This document shows, in pieces, positions 14,510-21,074 of a stretch of DNA of 21,074 nucleotides (the stretch's first letter is position 1; every line of letters begins with the position of its first letter). A model generated the notes under the pieces. It worked only from the letters and a program-made list of their open reading frames with translations, had not been told where the DNA came from and made no database searches. The stretch comes from DSAR01 sp034437315 (GTDB lineage: Bacteria; Chloroflexota; Anaerolineae; B4-G1), in assembly GCA_034437315.1 (NCBI GenBank), contig DAOTUC010000091.1, positions 1-21,074 on the forward strand, read 5' to 3'. A program made the translations under genes and the position numbers.

Positions 14510-16407
14510 CCGGCCTCCACCCAGGTCGAGAGCAGGTTTTCCAATTCCGTCTCGATTCCGGCGTACTCGTCGCCCAACTGACGCACCCGGTCAATCTCCC
14601 GCCGCTCGCTTGCCGCCGCCAACTGGGTCTCGAGTTGCGCCTTGCGCGTTTCCAGATTCTGAATCAGCTCCTCGATCTCCGCCATTCGGTGGGCGCGGCG
14701 GGCCGCCAGACGGGTCGCTTCCGCGCGTTCGGCGGCCTCGCGCGCTCTCCGTTCCTTCTCTCGCTCCGCTTCCAACTCAGCATCAGAAAGGGGCGTCGCT
14801 CGCTGGCGTCGTCGCGCGATCCAGGCGTGGTAGGCGGCGTAATCGTCAAACGGATGCAGTGCGCTGTCTTCAATGGCCCAGACCTCGGTGGCCAATTGGC
14901 GCACCAGGTAACGGTCGTGGGTCACGATCAGCATTGAGCCGCCGAATTTGGACAGCACGTCTTGCAACACGTCCTGAGAGGGAATATCGAGGTGATTCGT
15001 CGGCTCGTCCAGGATCAGGACGTTGGCGCCCTGAAGGGCCAGGACAGCCAGCGCGACGCGGGCTTGCTCGCCGCCCGACAGAGCGCCGACCGGCTTGAAG
15101 ACGTCGTCGCCCGAAAATTGGTAGCGGCCCAGCAGGTTTCTGGCGCGGCCGATTATCGGTTCGCCGGCGTCGATGATGGTATCAAGCACGCTCTTTTCGG
15201 GATCCAACCCGGCGTGGCCCTGGGCAAAATAGCCGAATTGCACGTTCGCGCCAACTCGAAATTTTCCATCCAGCGCCGGGATTTCCTCCAGGATCGTGCG
15301 TATCAACGTCGTCTTTCCAGATCCATTGGGGCCTAACAGCGCTGCGCGGTCGCCTCGACGCAATTCCAATTCATCAATGGCGAACAGGGGGGCGTCAGGA
15401 TCATATCCCAGGGTCAAATCGTACATACCAAGCACCAAATCGCCGGTCCGAGCGGCCTTCCCGAGAGAAAGGCCCATCGTCTGACGCTCTTGATGTCGTG
15501 TGACGCGCTCCAGGCGCTCCAGGCGTTTCCGGCGGCCCTGCGCCTCGCGCGTCCTTTGCCCGGCGATGTTGCGGCGGATGAAATCCTCGGTGTGTTGGAT
15601 GAAGGCCTGTTGCCGCTCATACTCGGCCTGTTGACGCGCTAAACGCTCCGCCTTCTGGACGGTGTAATCGCTGTAATTGCCACGGTAGCGGTTCAAGCGC
15701 CCCCACTCGATCTCCCAGACGCGATCCACGACCGCGTCCAGGAAATCCCGATCGTGGGCCACGACGATCAAGGCCCCCTTCCACGCCTTCAGATAACCTT
15801 CTAGCCACTCGATCCCCGCCAGATCCAGGTGATTGGTCGGCTCATCCAGGAGCAACAGGTCGGGATCTTCCAGCAACAGGCGGGCAAGCAAGGCGCGGGT
15901 CTTTTGCCCGCCGCTCAATTGATTCATCGGCTGCCGGAATTCCTCCTCATCGAAACCCAACCCGGCGAGCACCTGGTCGATTCGATGTTCGTAAGCGTAT
16001 CCCCCCGCCAACTCGAAGGCCTCCTGTATCGCCCCGTAACGTTCGAGCGCTTTGTCGCGGGTCTCCGAGTCGGCCATTTCTATCTCCAGGCGACGGAGCG
16101 CGGCCGCCTTTTCCCTGAGATCGACGAAAACGTCCTCCATCTCCTCGCGCAACGTAACGCTCCGTTCGCCAAAGAATGGGTCGGCCTGTTGCGGAAGGTA
16201 GGCGACCTGCAAGCGCTTCGCCCGGTGGAGTTCACCGGCCGAAGGGGTTTCCAGATCGGCCAGTATGCGCAGCAACGTCGTCTTTCCCGAACCGTTCGAT
16301 CCCACCAGGGCGATCTTGGTCCCGTGTGGCACGTCCAGGGAAACCTCCGCGAAGACGTCTTGTAGGCCATACGATTTGGCCAGATCATTAGCGGTTAGAA
16401 TAGACAT
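14506..16407 (-). CDS. ABC-F family ATPase (translation factor type)
   Basis: A 633-aa soluble protein with two ABC domains and no membrane segments. Walker A motifs lie at 36-43 (GSNGSGKT) and 359-366 (GPNGSGKT); signature motifs LSGGQ at 164-168 and LSGGE at 443-447; both Walker B regions end in LLDEPTNHLD or LILDEPTNHLD. The linker between the domains is rich in Arg/Gln (about 240-320), as expected of the P-site tRNA-interaction motif. The C-terminus (about 535-633) is a charged coiled coil, as in YdiF/Uup-like members. ABC-F proteins bind the ribosomal E site and help stalled ribosomes or protect against antibiotics; which role applies here cannot be told. ATG 16407 has no clear ribosome site. 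coaE follows with an ATGA overlap. The upstream region is filled with palindromic elements. Confidence 0.92.
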   Translation of the reverse strand: MSILTANDLAKSYGLQDVFAEVSLDVPHGTKIALVGSNGSGKTTLLRILADLETPSAGELHRAKRLQVAYLPQQADPFFGERSVTLREEMEDVFVDLREKAAALRRLEIEMADSETRDKALERYGAIQEAFELAGGYAYEHRIDQVLAGLGFDEEEFRQPMNQLSGGQKTRALLARLLLEDPDLLLLDEPTNHLDLAGIEWLEGYLKAWKGALIVVAHDRDFLDAVVDRVWEIEWGRLNRYRGNYSDYTVQKAERLARQQAEYERQQAFIQHTEDFIRRNIAGQRTREAQGRRKRLERLERVTRHQERQTMGLSLGKAARTGDLVLGMYDLTLGYDPDAPLFAIDELELRRGDRAALLGPNGSGKTTLIRTILEEIPALDGKFRVGANVQFGYFAQGHAGLDPEKSVLDTIIDAGEPIIGRARNLLGRYQFSGDDVFKPVGALSGGEQARVALAVLALQGANVLILDEPTNHLDIPSQDVLQDVLSKFGGSMLIVTHDRYLVRQLATEVWAIEDSALHPFDDYAAYHAWIARRRQRATPLSDAELEAEREKERRAREAAERAEATRLAARRAHRMAEIEELIQNLETRKAQLETQLAAASERREIDRVRQLGDEYAGIETELENLLSTWVEAG

Positions 16408-16427
16408 AGGTGTTTGGTAAAGCGCGT

Positions 16428-16454
16428 CCTATAAAACTAGAGTTTTCCAGTCAA
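16428..16454 (-). promoter_or_regulatory. Possible promoter of the ABC-F gene, -35 inside a palindromic element
   Basis: On the minus strand, TTGACT (16449-16454) and TATAGG (16428-16433) are 15 nt apart, shorter than ideal. The -35 lies just inside the left arm of the element at 16436-16580 and the -10 just outside it. The leader would be about 14 nt. Confidence 0.3.
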
Positions 16455-16580
16455 TCGTCATTAGAATTCGGAAGTCTCAAAAGGCGCATTGAACAGCCGA
16501 TTTTGACGTGATAGTCAATCAACTTTTCCTCTGAGATACTCAACGGAAGACTTCCGAATTCTTAAGTGGAAAACTCTAGT
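16436..16580. mobile_element. Palindromic MITE-like element A (145 bp)
   Basis: Perfect 14-bp ends ACTAGAGTTTTCCA (16436-16449) and TGGAAAACTCTAGT (16567-16580). A second perfect 14-bp inverted pair lies inside: GAATTCGGAAGTCT (16464-16477) and AGACTTCCGAATTC (16548-16561). The centre of about 70 bp is not palindromic and has no gene. No clear target duplication is seen. Part of the 564-bp gap between the ABC-F gene and the LPESG surface-protein gene. Confidence 0.7.
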
Positions 16581-16597
16581 CTCAATAACTTGGGGTG

Positions 16598-16706
16598 GTA
16601 TCTTCTCAAAAAGTAGGGGAGAAATGTTCGTAGTAACGGCTTTAGCCGTCAAAATGACCGCTGAAGCGGTTACTACAAACTATTCCCCGAATTATTGAGA
16701 AGATAC
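16598..16706. mobile_element. Long imperfect palindrome, element B (109 bp)
   Basis: Arms 16598-16651 and 16655-16706 are imperfect inverted copies of each other over their whole length around a 3-nt centre. The ends GTATCTTCTCAA / TTGAGAAGATAC match over 12 bp, and the inner 22 bp (16630-16651 with 16655-16676) match at 19 positions. Each inner arm also folds on itself (ACGGCTTTAGCCGT and ACCGCTGAAGCGGT). Transcribed, it would make a long hairpin. No gene is inside. Confidence 0.7.
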
Positions 16707-16752
16707 TTTCGGGGTTTGGTTTATTTGAGCTTTCGGGAAGGTGGGTATAAGT

Positions 16753-16893
16753 ATATCATTTGGGTGTGTTTCAAATGCTTTGAGCGTTGTTTGTAGTGCG
16801 TGCGCTAGGTAGCGGCTTCAGCGCGCTTTTACGGCGATAAATCGCCTACTACGAGCCTTGCCTCAAATGAAATGAAACGCACCCATATCATTT
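16753..16893. mobile_element. MITE-like element C with perfect 9-bp flanking duplication
   Basis: Imperfect terminal inverted repeats of about 23 bp start GGGTGTGTTTCA (16762) and end TGAAACGCACCC (16884). Immediately outside lies ATATCATTT on both sides (16753-16761 and 16885-16893), a perfect 9-bp direct repeat as left by DDE transposases. The 123-bp element carries the hairpin GGCGATAAATCGCC and the core GGTAGCGGCTTCAGCG, which resembles the core of element B. No gene inside. Confidence 0.75.
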
Positions 16894-16971
16894 TCTTCTA
16901 CGTCCCATACCCCGCCCCTGTTTATTGAGTAGGTACGCTCCCGGCGGTTTCTCTATCCCCGCGCGGTTCGT

Positions 16972-17736
16972 TTATCGTTTACGCAGAGCCAGCGCGACGA
17001 AAACCCCGCTTGCACCGAGCGCGAGTAACCCCGTCAACACGGCCCACGCGGGTCGCGCATTAGGCGCGCCGCTCTCCGGCAATAGCCCGACGACCGTGAC
17101 GTCTACGTCGTCGTATAACGGACCGACCGAGGCGACGTTCCGGATCTGCGTACCCGGCGCGACGTCGGGCCGCACGCGAGCCGTGACGGTGACCTGGGCG
17201 CAGGCCCCGGCTGCCAGCGCGCCGAGCTCCGCCCGCATGCCATTTCCCTCTATCACCACGACCCCTTGCGAAGCAGACGCGCTCACCAACACCAATTCAG
17301 GCGGCAAGGCGTCGCTGACCACCACGTTCTCGGCCGTCGCCTCTCCTGCGTTGCATACCTGGATGGTGAAGGCCACCTGCCCGCCCGGCGATACGACGAC
17401 TGAGTTGGCCGATTTGTTGATGCGAATTTTCGCTTGTTGCGAGGGAGTGGGCTCACCGGGGGGATCAGCGGGGGACGTCGGCGGCGCCCCTGGCGTAGAC
17501 GTGGGCATCGGGGTGGACGTAGGCGCCGGGACTGGCGTGATCGGCGTAAAGACGGGCGTCGGCGTCTCCAGAGCGGGTGGATCCGGCGGCGTTGGCGTGA
17601 TGGTAGGCGTGACCCCCAGCGGCGCCCGCCCGGCAGCGACCGGCCGGTCAAGCCTGCTTAATGAGAAGAACGCGCTTGCCAGCAATAAATAGATGATCAG
17701 CGCAATCTGCGCCATCTTTTTAACGTTAACCTTCAT
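16972..17736 (-). CDS. Surface protein with DUF11 domain and LPESG sortase-type sorting signal
   Basis: A 254-aa exported protein. An N-terminal hydrophobic segment (about 8-27) acts as signal or anchor. A Pro/Thr-rich linker of about 65 residues (TPTITPTPPDPP and on) follows. Residues about 103-205 form one DUF11-type beta-sandwich repeat: INKSANSVVVSPGGQVAFTI, then NAGEATAENVVVSDALPPEL. The C-terminus has LPESG at 219-223, a hydrophobic helix and the final RKR, the order of a sortase sorting signal (LPxTG with Ser for Thr). A sortase gene is not in the window. ATG 17736 is chosen because GGGGAGGGG (17745-17753) lies 8 nt upstream; the longer reading from 17802 adds residues not resembling a signal peptide. 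The C25 peptidase gene lies upstream on the same strand, separated by a strong hairpin. Confidence 0.8.
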   Translation of the reverse strand: MKVNVKKMAQIALIIYLLLASAFFSLSRLDRPVAAGRAPLGVTPTITPTPPDPPALETPTPVFTPITPVPAPTSTPMPTSTPGAPPTSPADPPGEPTPSQQAKIRINKSANSVVVSPGGQVAFTIQVCNAGEATAENVVVSDALPPELVLVSASASQGVVVIEGNGMRAELGALAAGACAQVTVTARVRPDVAPGTQIRNVASVGPLYDDVDVTVVGLLPESGAPNARPAWAVLTGLLALGASGVFVALALRKR

Positions 17737-17840
17737 TAGACTATCCCCTCCCCTGACGGAGCAAAAAAGCCCCGCCGTTATAGTCGATTTGTGACAGCTC
17801 AACTGTCCGTTCAGCGCGGACGACAGTCCGGCCGGAGAAT

Positions 17841-17886
17841 CGTTCGACCCTCCCGCCGGTTTCTGAACCGGCGGGAGGGTCGAACG
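17841..17886. terminator. Perfect 21-bp hairpin after the C25 peptidase gene
   Basis: Arms 17841-17861 and 17866-17886 are exactly complementary over 21 bp with a 4-nt loop (TCTG); the inner part is CCCTCCCGCCGGTT. It lies 15 nt past the stop of the C25 peptidase gene. No T-run follows on the minus strand, so if it ends transcription it does so without the usual U-tract; mRNA 3'-end protection is an alternative. Confidence 0.5.
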
Positions 17887-17901
17887 GCTACAAAAATATC
17901 A

Positions 17902-20900
17902 TTACGGCGCACGCCGGGTCACCACCGGCAAGAAAATCGCATACGGCCAATCGATGATGGTCATATTCAAACGCATCGCCGGGTCGCCGAAAAGGTGGTA
18001 GGTATAGATCAAATCCCGATACACATCGTCGGCGTACAGGGCAGCCAAGGCGGCGTGGATCGACGCGCCCAAATCTGGCTGCTTGTCATCCCCGCTATCA
18101 AAGACGCTCTGGTAGAACGTCCGATGCAACACCCCGTGTCCCGGCGCCAGGCCATTGCCGCTCGAGCCCCACACGCCGACCGCGCCCACGCCTTCCGCCC
18201 GCAACAGGCTCTCGTCCAGTGTGTCCCCCTCCGGGTGAACGTAACGACCGGTAAAACAGGTCATGTGCAAGACCACGGGCCAGCGCCTGGCGTTATCCAG
18301 GCGGGAGATGTAATCCACGTGGAATAGCGGCGCGAGACCGTCCGTTTCCAGCACCGCCTCCTGGTGCCACGAGGCGTGGCCAAAATAGGTATAGAGCAGA
18401 GCGCCCTGGTTGAGCGCCGCGACCAACGCGTCCTGGGCCGCGCTGGCCTGGGTGTACAGGTGCGGTTCCCCCGCCGTCTCACTAAAATAGACCCGCGTCC
18501 CCCGGTAACCGTAGGCCAGCGTCGCGTAAGTCCCGAACTCACTGTCGCTATCGGCGTGATGGTCGCCCGCCGTCGAGGGATTGTCCGCGCCGAACAGCAA
18601 CTGGTCATTCCACCGCTCCGGCAGCGGATGCGCCTCGTAAGCGACAATCTTCTCCACAACCGCCGCGGCTTCATCCGCCGTGTTGACCGGCAGCCGCCCC
18701 AGGCGCAGGTCAGGCAGCTCGTCTCCCGTGAGATCGGCGTACCAATGATCGGTGGCGGTCTCGCCCATCCAGGGGTCCACGTCGTCCAGGTAGGCGGGTA
18801 AAAAGGTGGGGTTGCTCTCGACCTGGTAGCCGCGCGGGTCGTACGTGGCGTCGCCGACCAGCAGGACGTAGGTCAGCGGGTCACCCGCCCAATTGGCGTA
18901 GGCGTGGCTCAGAAAGGCCTTGATCGCCTGAGGATCCATGCGCCCGTCGCCGAAATGATCGTAGATCGCCTCCGTCTCCACCAGCGCCGTGCGCAACCCT
19001 TGCGCGGCCCGGTGGGCCAGCAGCGGCGCCAGCGCCGTCTCGAACCTGGCGTGGGTGACGACGACGTAGTCGGCCCCCTCGGGCGGGTCGCTGTACGGCG
19101 CCGCCGCGATGATGGCCAGGGGTATCCGCACCGCGTCGTCGGGCGCGATCAGGTACTCGGATGGTTGGCTCCCGCTGTCTCCCACAGAGACAACGCCGTC
19201 GCCGGAAAGCGTCCAATCGCTCAACACGAGCGGCGCGTTCAGATCGCTCACGTCGTAGACGCGCAGGTCATCCCGCGCGAAACCGGAAAAACCGCCAACG
19301 GCGTAAGCGCCGGCGGGGCCCCGTCCGCCGAAGCGGGCCAGACCGCCGCTCCCGGCGGCGCTCAATCCATAGGTGACCGTCATCGCGTCCACGTAAGCCC
19401 CTTCAATTGTTTCGCTGGTGTAAGGCGGCAGATTCAGGGTCAATTCGTTATCCCCGGCGACCAACAGCCCCGCGTCCAGGTCAAACGTCGCGGTGTAAGG
19501 GGTTTTTTCCTCCCATTCCACTTCACCGAGCAACTCGCCGTTCAACGAGAAACGCACGTGATGGTCGGGTTCGAGGTGCGAGCGGGTGGAGCCCTGCAAC
19601 CAGATGGTCAACGCGCCCGCCGCGCCGGCGTCGGGCGTCGGCAGGGAGAGTGTGAAGGTCTCGGTGAGGGCATACGGTTGTCTCAACTCCCGCCAGAACC
19701 AGCGATCGCCGTCCCAACCCGGATACAGCGAGTCGTATTCGAGATTCTCCTCAAACAACTGGGTCGTCCAGGCGGTGCGGGCGAGCAGGCCGGCCGGGTC
19801 GCCCGAGCGGGACGCCATCCGCCGGCCCGGCTCGCCGCCCCACGAGAGCCAATAGGCGTCGTAACCGGCGTAGCGCGTCGTCTGCGGCCGGGCGTAGAAG
19901 AGCAGGCGCTCGCCGTACTCGAAGACCGCGTCGTCGTCGCCGTCCCAATAGGCGGCGACCTCCTCTCCGCGGTAGAACAGGCGCAGCGTCGCCGGGTCGA
20001 TGCTGTCCACCGGCACGTCGACTGGCGCCAGGATCTGGTAGCTCAGTTCGTACAATCCCTCCGTCTCGGCGAAGACCTTGTACGCGCCGGGCGCTGCTGC
20101 GGCCGCTGTAGCTGTAGACAGGGCGCTCACGGGCGCGCGCGTCGCCCGGAAGTCAGCCAGGTTGGCCGGATTGATCACGTCAAGCGTGCTCAAGGGGGCC
20201 GCGGCGAGGGGCGCGGCGGGTCGTGTCCACGCCTCGCCGCCGACCTGCACCACGCGCAGACGCAAGCGGCGGAGCACGTCGAGCGCTTGCCGGGCCGGGC
20301 GGTAGCGGAAGGGGGCGATGGTCAGCCGCGCCACGCGATGCTCGCGCATCCAGGCCGGGTCGTCCAGCGCGGCGAACGCGGGCGGATAGGGCGCGGCGGA
20401 CGTGTAGGCCCGCTCGTCCCGCGCGAAGGCCCACTCGCCCGGCAGCGGCTGACCGTCGGCGTCAAATTGCAGCGGGGCCGGGGCAGGCGCCGGTTCGACC
20501 GGGTAATCGAGCGCGACCGTATCGTACACCGCCTCCACGACCTCCAGCGCAAAATCGCCCGTTGGAGGCAGGGCGACCAACTCGCCCACGACCGGCAGAC
20601 TGGGCCATCCCGGCGCGTCGTCGTTCAGGTATCCCTCGAGCGTCACGCGGGTGTAAGTCTGTCCATCGTCGGCGACGACGGGCGTCAATTGATGCGGCGG
20701 AGCGTCCCACGTCCATTCCAACAGGGCTTGCATTTCGCTCCCCGGTCGCCCATCGTAGCGGGCGCGCCCATCGTCCTCCTGGGTCCAGGCGACCGCCGTC
20801 GTCAAACCGCCCGTCAGAGCGCTCATCGGCATACTCGTCAAAACGAGCGTTAAGACGAACGTCAAGACGAGCGTTAAACGGATGACCCACGCAACCCACG

Positions 20901-20922
20901 ATTTCACTTTGGATTCAAACAT
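17902..20922 (-). CDS. Secreted gingipain-like cysteine peptidase (family C25), PorU-like layout
   Basis: A 1006-aa exported protein. Signal peptide at about 10-40. Residues about 70-235 resemble the C25 propeptide (GWPSLPVVGELVALPP, RVARLTIAPFRYRPARQ). About 280-345 is the module AYKVFAETEGLYELSY, then SIDPATLRLFYRGEEVAAYW, as found in PorU, the C25 peptidase of type IX secretion. A beta-sandwich follows (about 400-535). The peptidase domain is at about 625-985, with the catalytic pair H849 (YFGHAS) and C889 (HMTCFTG). Both catalytic residues are present, so activity is likely. The end is YAIFLPVVTRRAP, a short tail of a kind common in Chloroflexota surface proteins. ATG 20922 has AAGGGGG about 8 nt upstream. 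The second MITE-like element lies only about 20 bp before the start. Substrates are unknown. Confidence 0.87.
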   Translation of the reverse strand: MFESKVKSWVAWVIRLTLVLTFVLTLVLTSMPMSALTGGLTTAVAWTQEDDGRARYDGRPGSEMQALLEWTWDAPPHQLTPVVADDGQTYTRVTLEGYLNDDAPGWPSLPVVGELVALPPTGDFALEVVEAVYDTVALDYPVEPAPAPAPLQFDADGQPLPGEWAFARDERAYTSAAPYPPAFAALDDPAWMREHRVARLTIAPFRYRPARQALDVLRRLRLRVVQVGGEAWTRPAAPLAAAPLSTLDVINPANLADFRATRAPVSALSTATAAAAAPGAYKVFAETEGLYELSYQILAPVDVPVDSIDPATLRLFYRGEEVAAYWDGDDDAVFEYGERLLFYARPQTTRYAGYDAYWLSWGGEPGRRMASRSGDPAGLLARTAWTTQLFEENLEYDSLYPGWDGDRWFWRELRQPYALTETFTLSLPTPDAGAAGALTIWLQGSTRSHLEPDHHVRFSLNGELLGEVEWEEKTPYTATFDLDAGLLVAGDNELTLNLPPYTSETIEGAYVDAMTVTYGLSAAGSGGLARFGGRGPAGAYAVGGFSGFARDDLRVYDVSDLNAPLVLSDWTLSGDGVVSVGDSGSQPSEYLIAPDDAVRIPLAIIAAAPYSDPPEGADYVVVTHARFETALAPLLAHRAAQGLRTALVETEAIYDHFGDGRMDPQAIKAFLSHAYANWAGDPLTYVLLVGDATYDPRGYQVESNPTFLPAYLDDVDPWMGETATDHWYADLTGDELPDLRLGRLPVNTADEAAAVVEKIVAYEAHPLPERWNDQLLFGADNPSTAGDHHADSDSEFGTYATLAYGYRGTRVYFSETAGEPHLYTQASAAQDALVAALNQGALLYTYFGHASWHQEAVLETDGLAPLFHVDYISRLDNARRWPVVLHMTCFTGRYVHPEGDTLDESLLRAEGVGAVGVWGSSGNGLAPGHGVLHRTFYQSVFDSGDDKQPDLGASIHAALAALYADDVYRDLIYTYHLFGDPAMRLNMTIIDWPYAIFLPVVTRRAP
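20843..20878. repeat. Three 12-nt repeats coding the signal-peptide core of the C25 peptidase
   Basis: ACGAGCGTTAAG (20843-20854), ACGAACGTCAAG (20855-20866) and ACGAGCGTTAAA (20867-20878) are tandem copies. On the coding strand they give repeated LTLV/LTFV steps of the hydrophobic signal-peptide core. The unit is a multiple of three, so copy number could change without a frameshift. Confidence 0.7.
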
Positions 20923-20941
20923 TGTATAACCCCCTTAATCC

Positions 20942-21072
20942 CAATACCCGTGAATGAAATATATTCCTGGGTAGGCGCCCAACCCCTGTTGGGCGGTTTT
21001 AGCACATAAACGACCAACGGGGGTTGGCCTACTACCCATAAGGTGATAAGTCGACACTCATTCACGGGTATT
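20942..21072. mobile_element. MITE-like palindromic element, copy 2
   Basis: Same element as at 7983-8115, in the same orientation, with roughly eight to ten differences over about 131 bp. The terminal repeats AATACCCGTGAATGA (20943-20957) and TCATTCACGGGTATT (21058-21072) are perfect over 15 bp. The internal GGGTAG/CTACCC arms and GCCCAAC/GTTGGGC hairpin are kept. Only two bases follow in the window, so a target duplication cannot be tested. It lies directly upstream of the C25 peptidase ribosome site, so it may contain or separate that gene's promoter. Confidence 0.75.
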
Positions 21073-21074
21073 AC

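Noticed and set aside
16436..16893. Possible CRISPR array because of several palindromic repeats in one gap
   Set aside because: The three elements differ in sequence, have no common repeat unit or regular spacers, and show insertion-type ends.
17763..17776. T-run on the minus strand (GGGGCTTTTTTGC) as an intrinsic terminator after the C25 gene
   Set aside because: No stem of useful length directly precedes it in the minus-strand direction; the strong hairpin is some 65 nt away.
18904..20853. A 649-codon open frame on the plus strand opposite the C25 peptidase gene
   Set aside because: It is a mirror of a GC-rich gene: Arg/Gly/Gln-rich, without any domain pattern or ribosome site, while the minus-strand reading has a signal peptide and catalytic motifs.

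Overview
This window of about 21 kb is GC-rich, densely coded bacterial DNA. The gene content points to a Chloroflexota bacterium of the Anaerolineae/Caldilineae/Ardenticatenia kind. The signs are secreted proteins with long Pro-Thr (TPTPTP) linkers, an FHA plus winged-helix regulator beside a Hanks-type kinase, a gingipain-like C25 peptidase ending in a short FLPVV tail, and intergenic regions full of small palindromic elements. This placement is an inference from gene style; there is no marker gene such as rRNA.

Left part (1-2851, plus strand): a metal-resistance module. It opens with the last codons of an ArsR/SmtB-type repressor carrying the alpha5 zinc-site spacing, then an ArsR-like inverted repeat, a complete Zn/Cd/Pb-type P1B-2 ATPase and a half-size permease-like membrane protein. 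A 15-nt tandem repeat lies between the last two.

Next (2887-6920, minus strand): a DegV lipid-binding protein with its own strong promoter. Upstream of it is a three-gene operon made of a 65-aa membrane protein and two GT-C-type membrane glycosyltransferase-like proteins. A promoter almost on top of the first start codon drives that operon.

Middle (7030-9916): a translationally coupled pair of small membrane proteins (DUF4870-like and TM2-like), then a nested palindromic island that contains a 133-bp MITE-like element. After that come a divergent pair: an FHA plus OmpR-type winged-helix regulator (minus) and a tail-anchored Ser/Thr kinase (plus). The kinase promoter is clear, and a tandem 9-bp repeat sits just upstream of its -35 box. 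The pair looks like a phospho-dependent transcription switch.

Right part (10001-20922, all minus strand): an ABC-F ATPase, CoaE, a GNAT acetyltransferase, a 72-aa membrane protein with an acidic tail, and a 1001-aa secreted GH3-like protein lie head to tail. Upstream of them are a surface protein with a DUF11 domain and an LPESG sorting signal, and a 1006-aa secreted PorU-like C25 cysteine peptidase. The 564-bp gap in front of the ABC-F gene holds three separate palindromic elements, one flanked by a perfect 9-bp direct repeat. The window ends in a second copy of the MITE-like element found at 7983-8115. I see no rRNA, tRNA, CRISPR array, transposase gene or phage gene.
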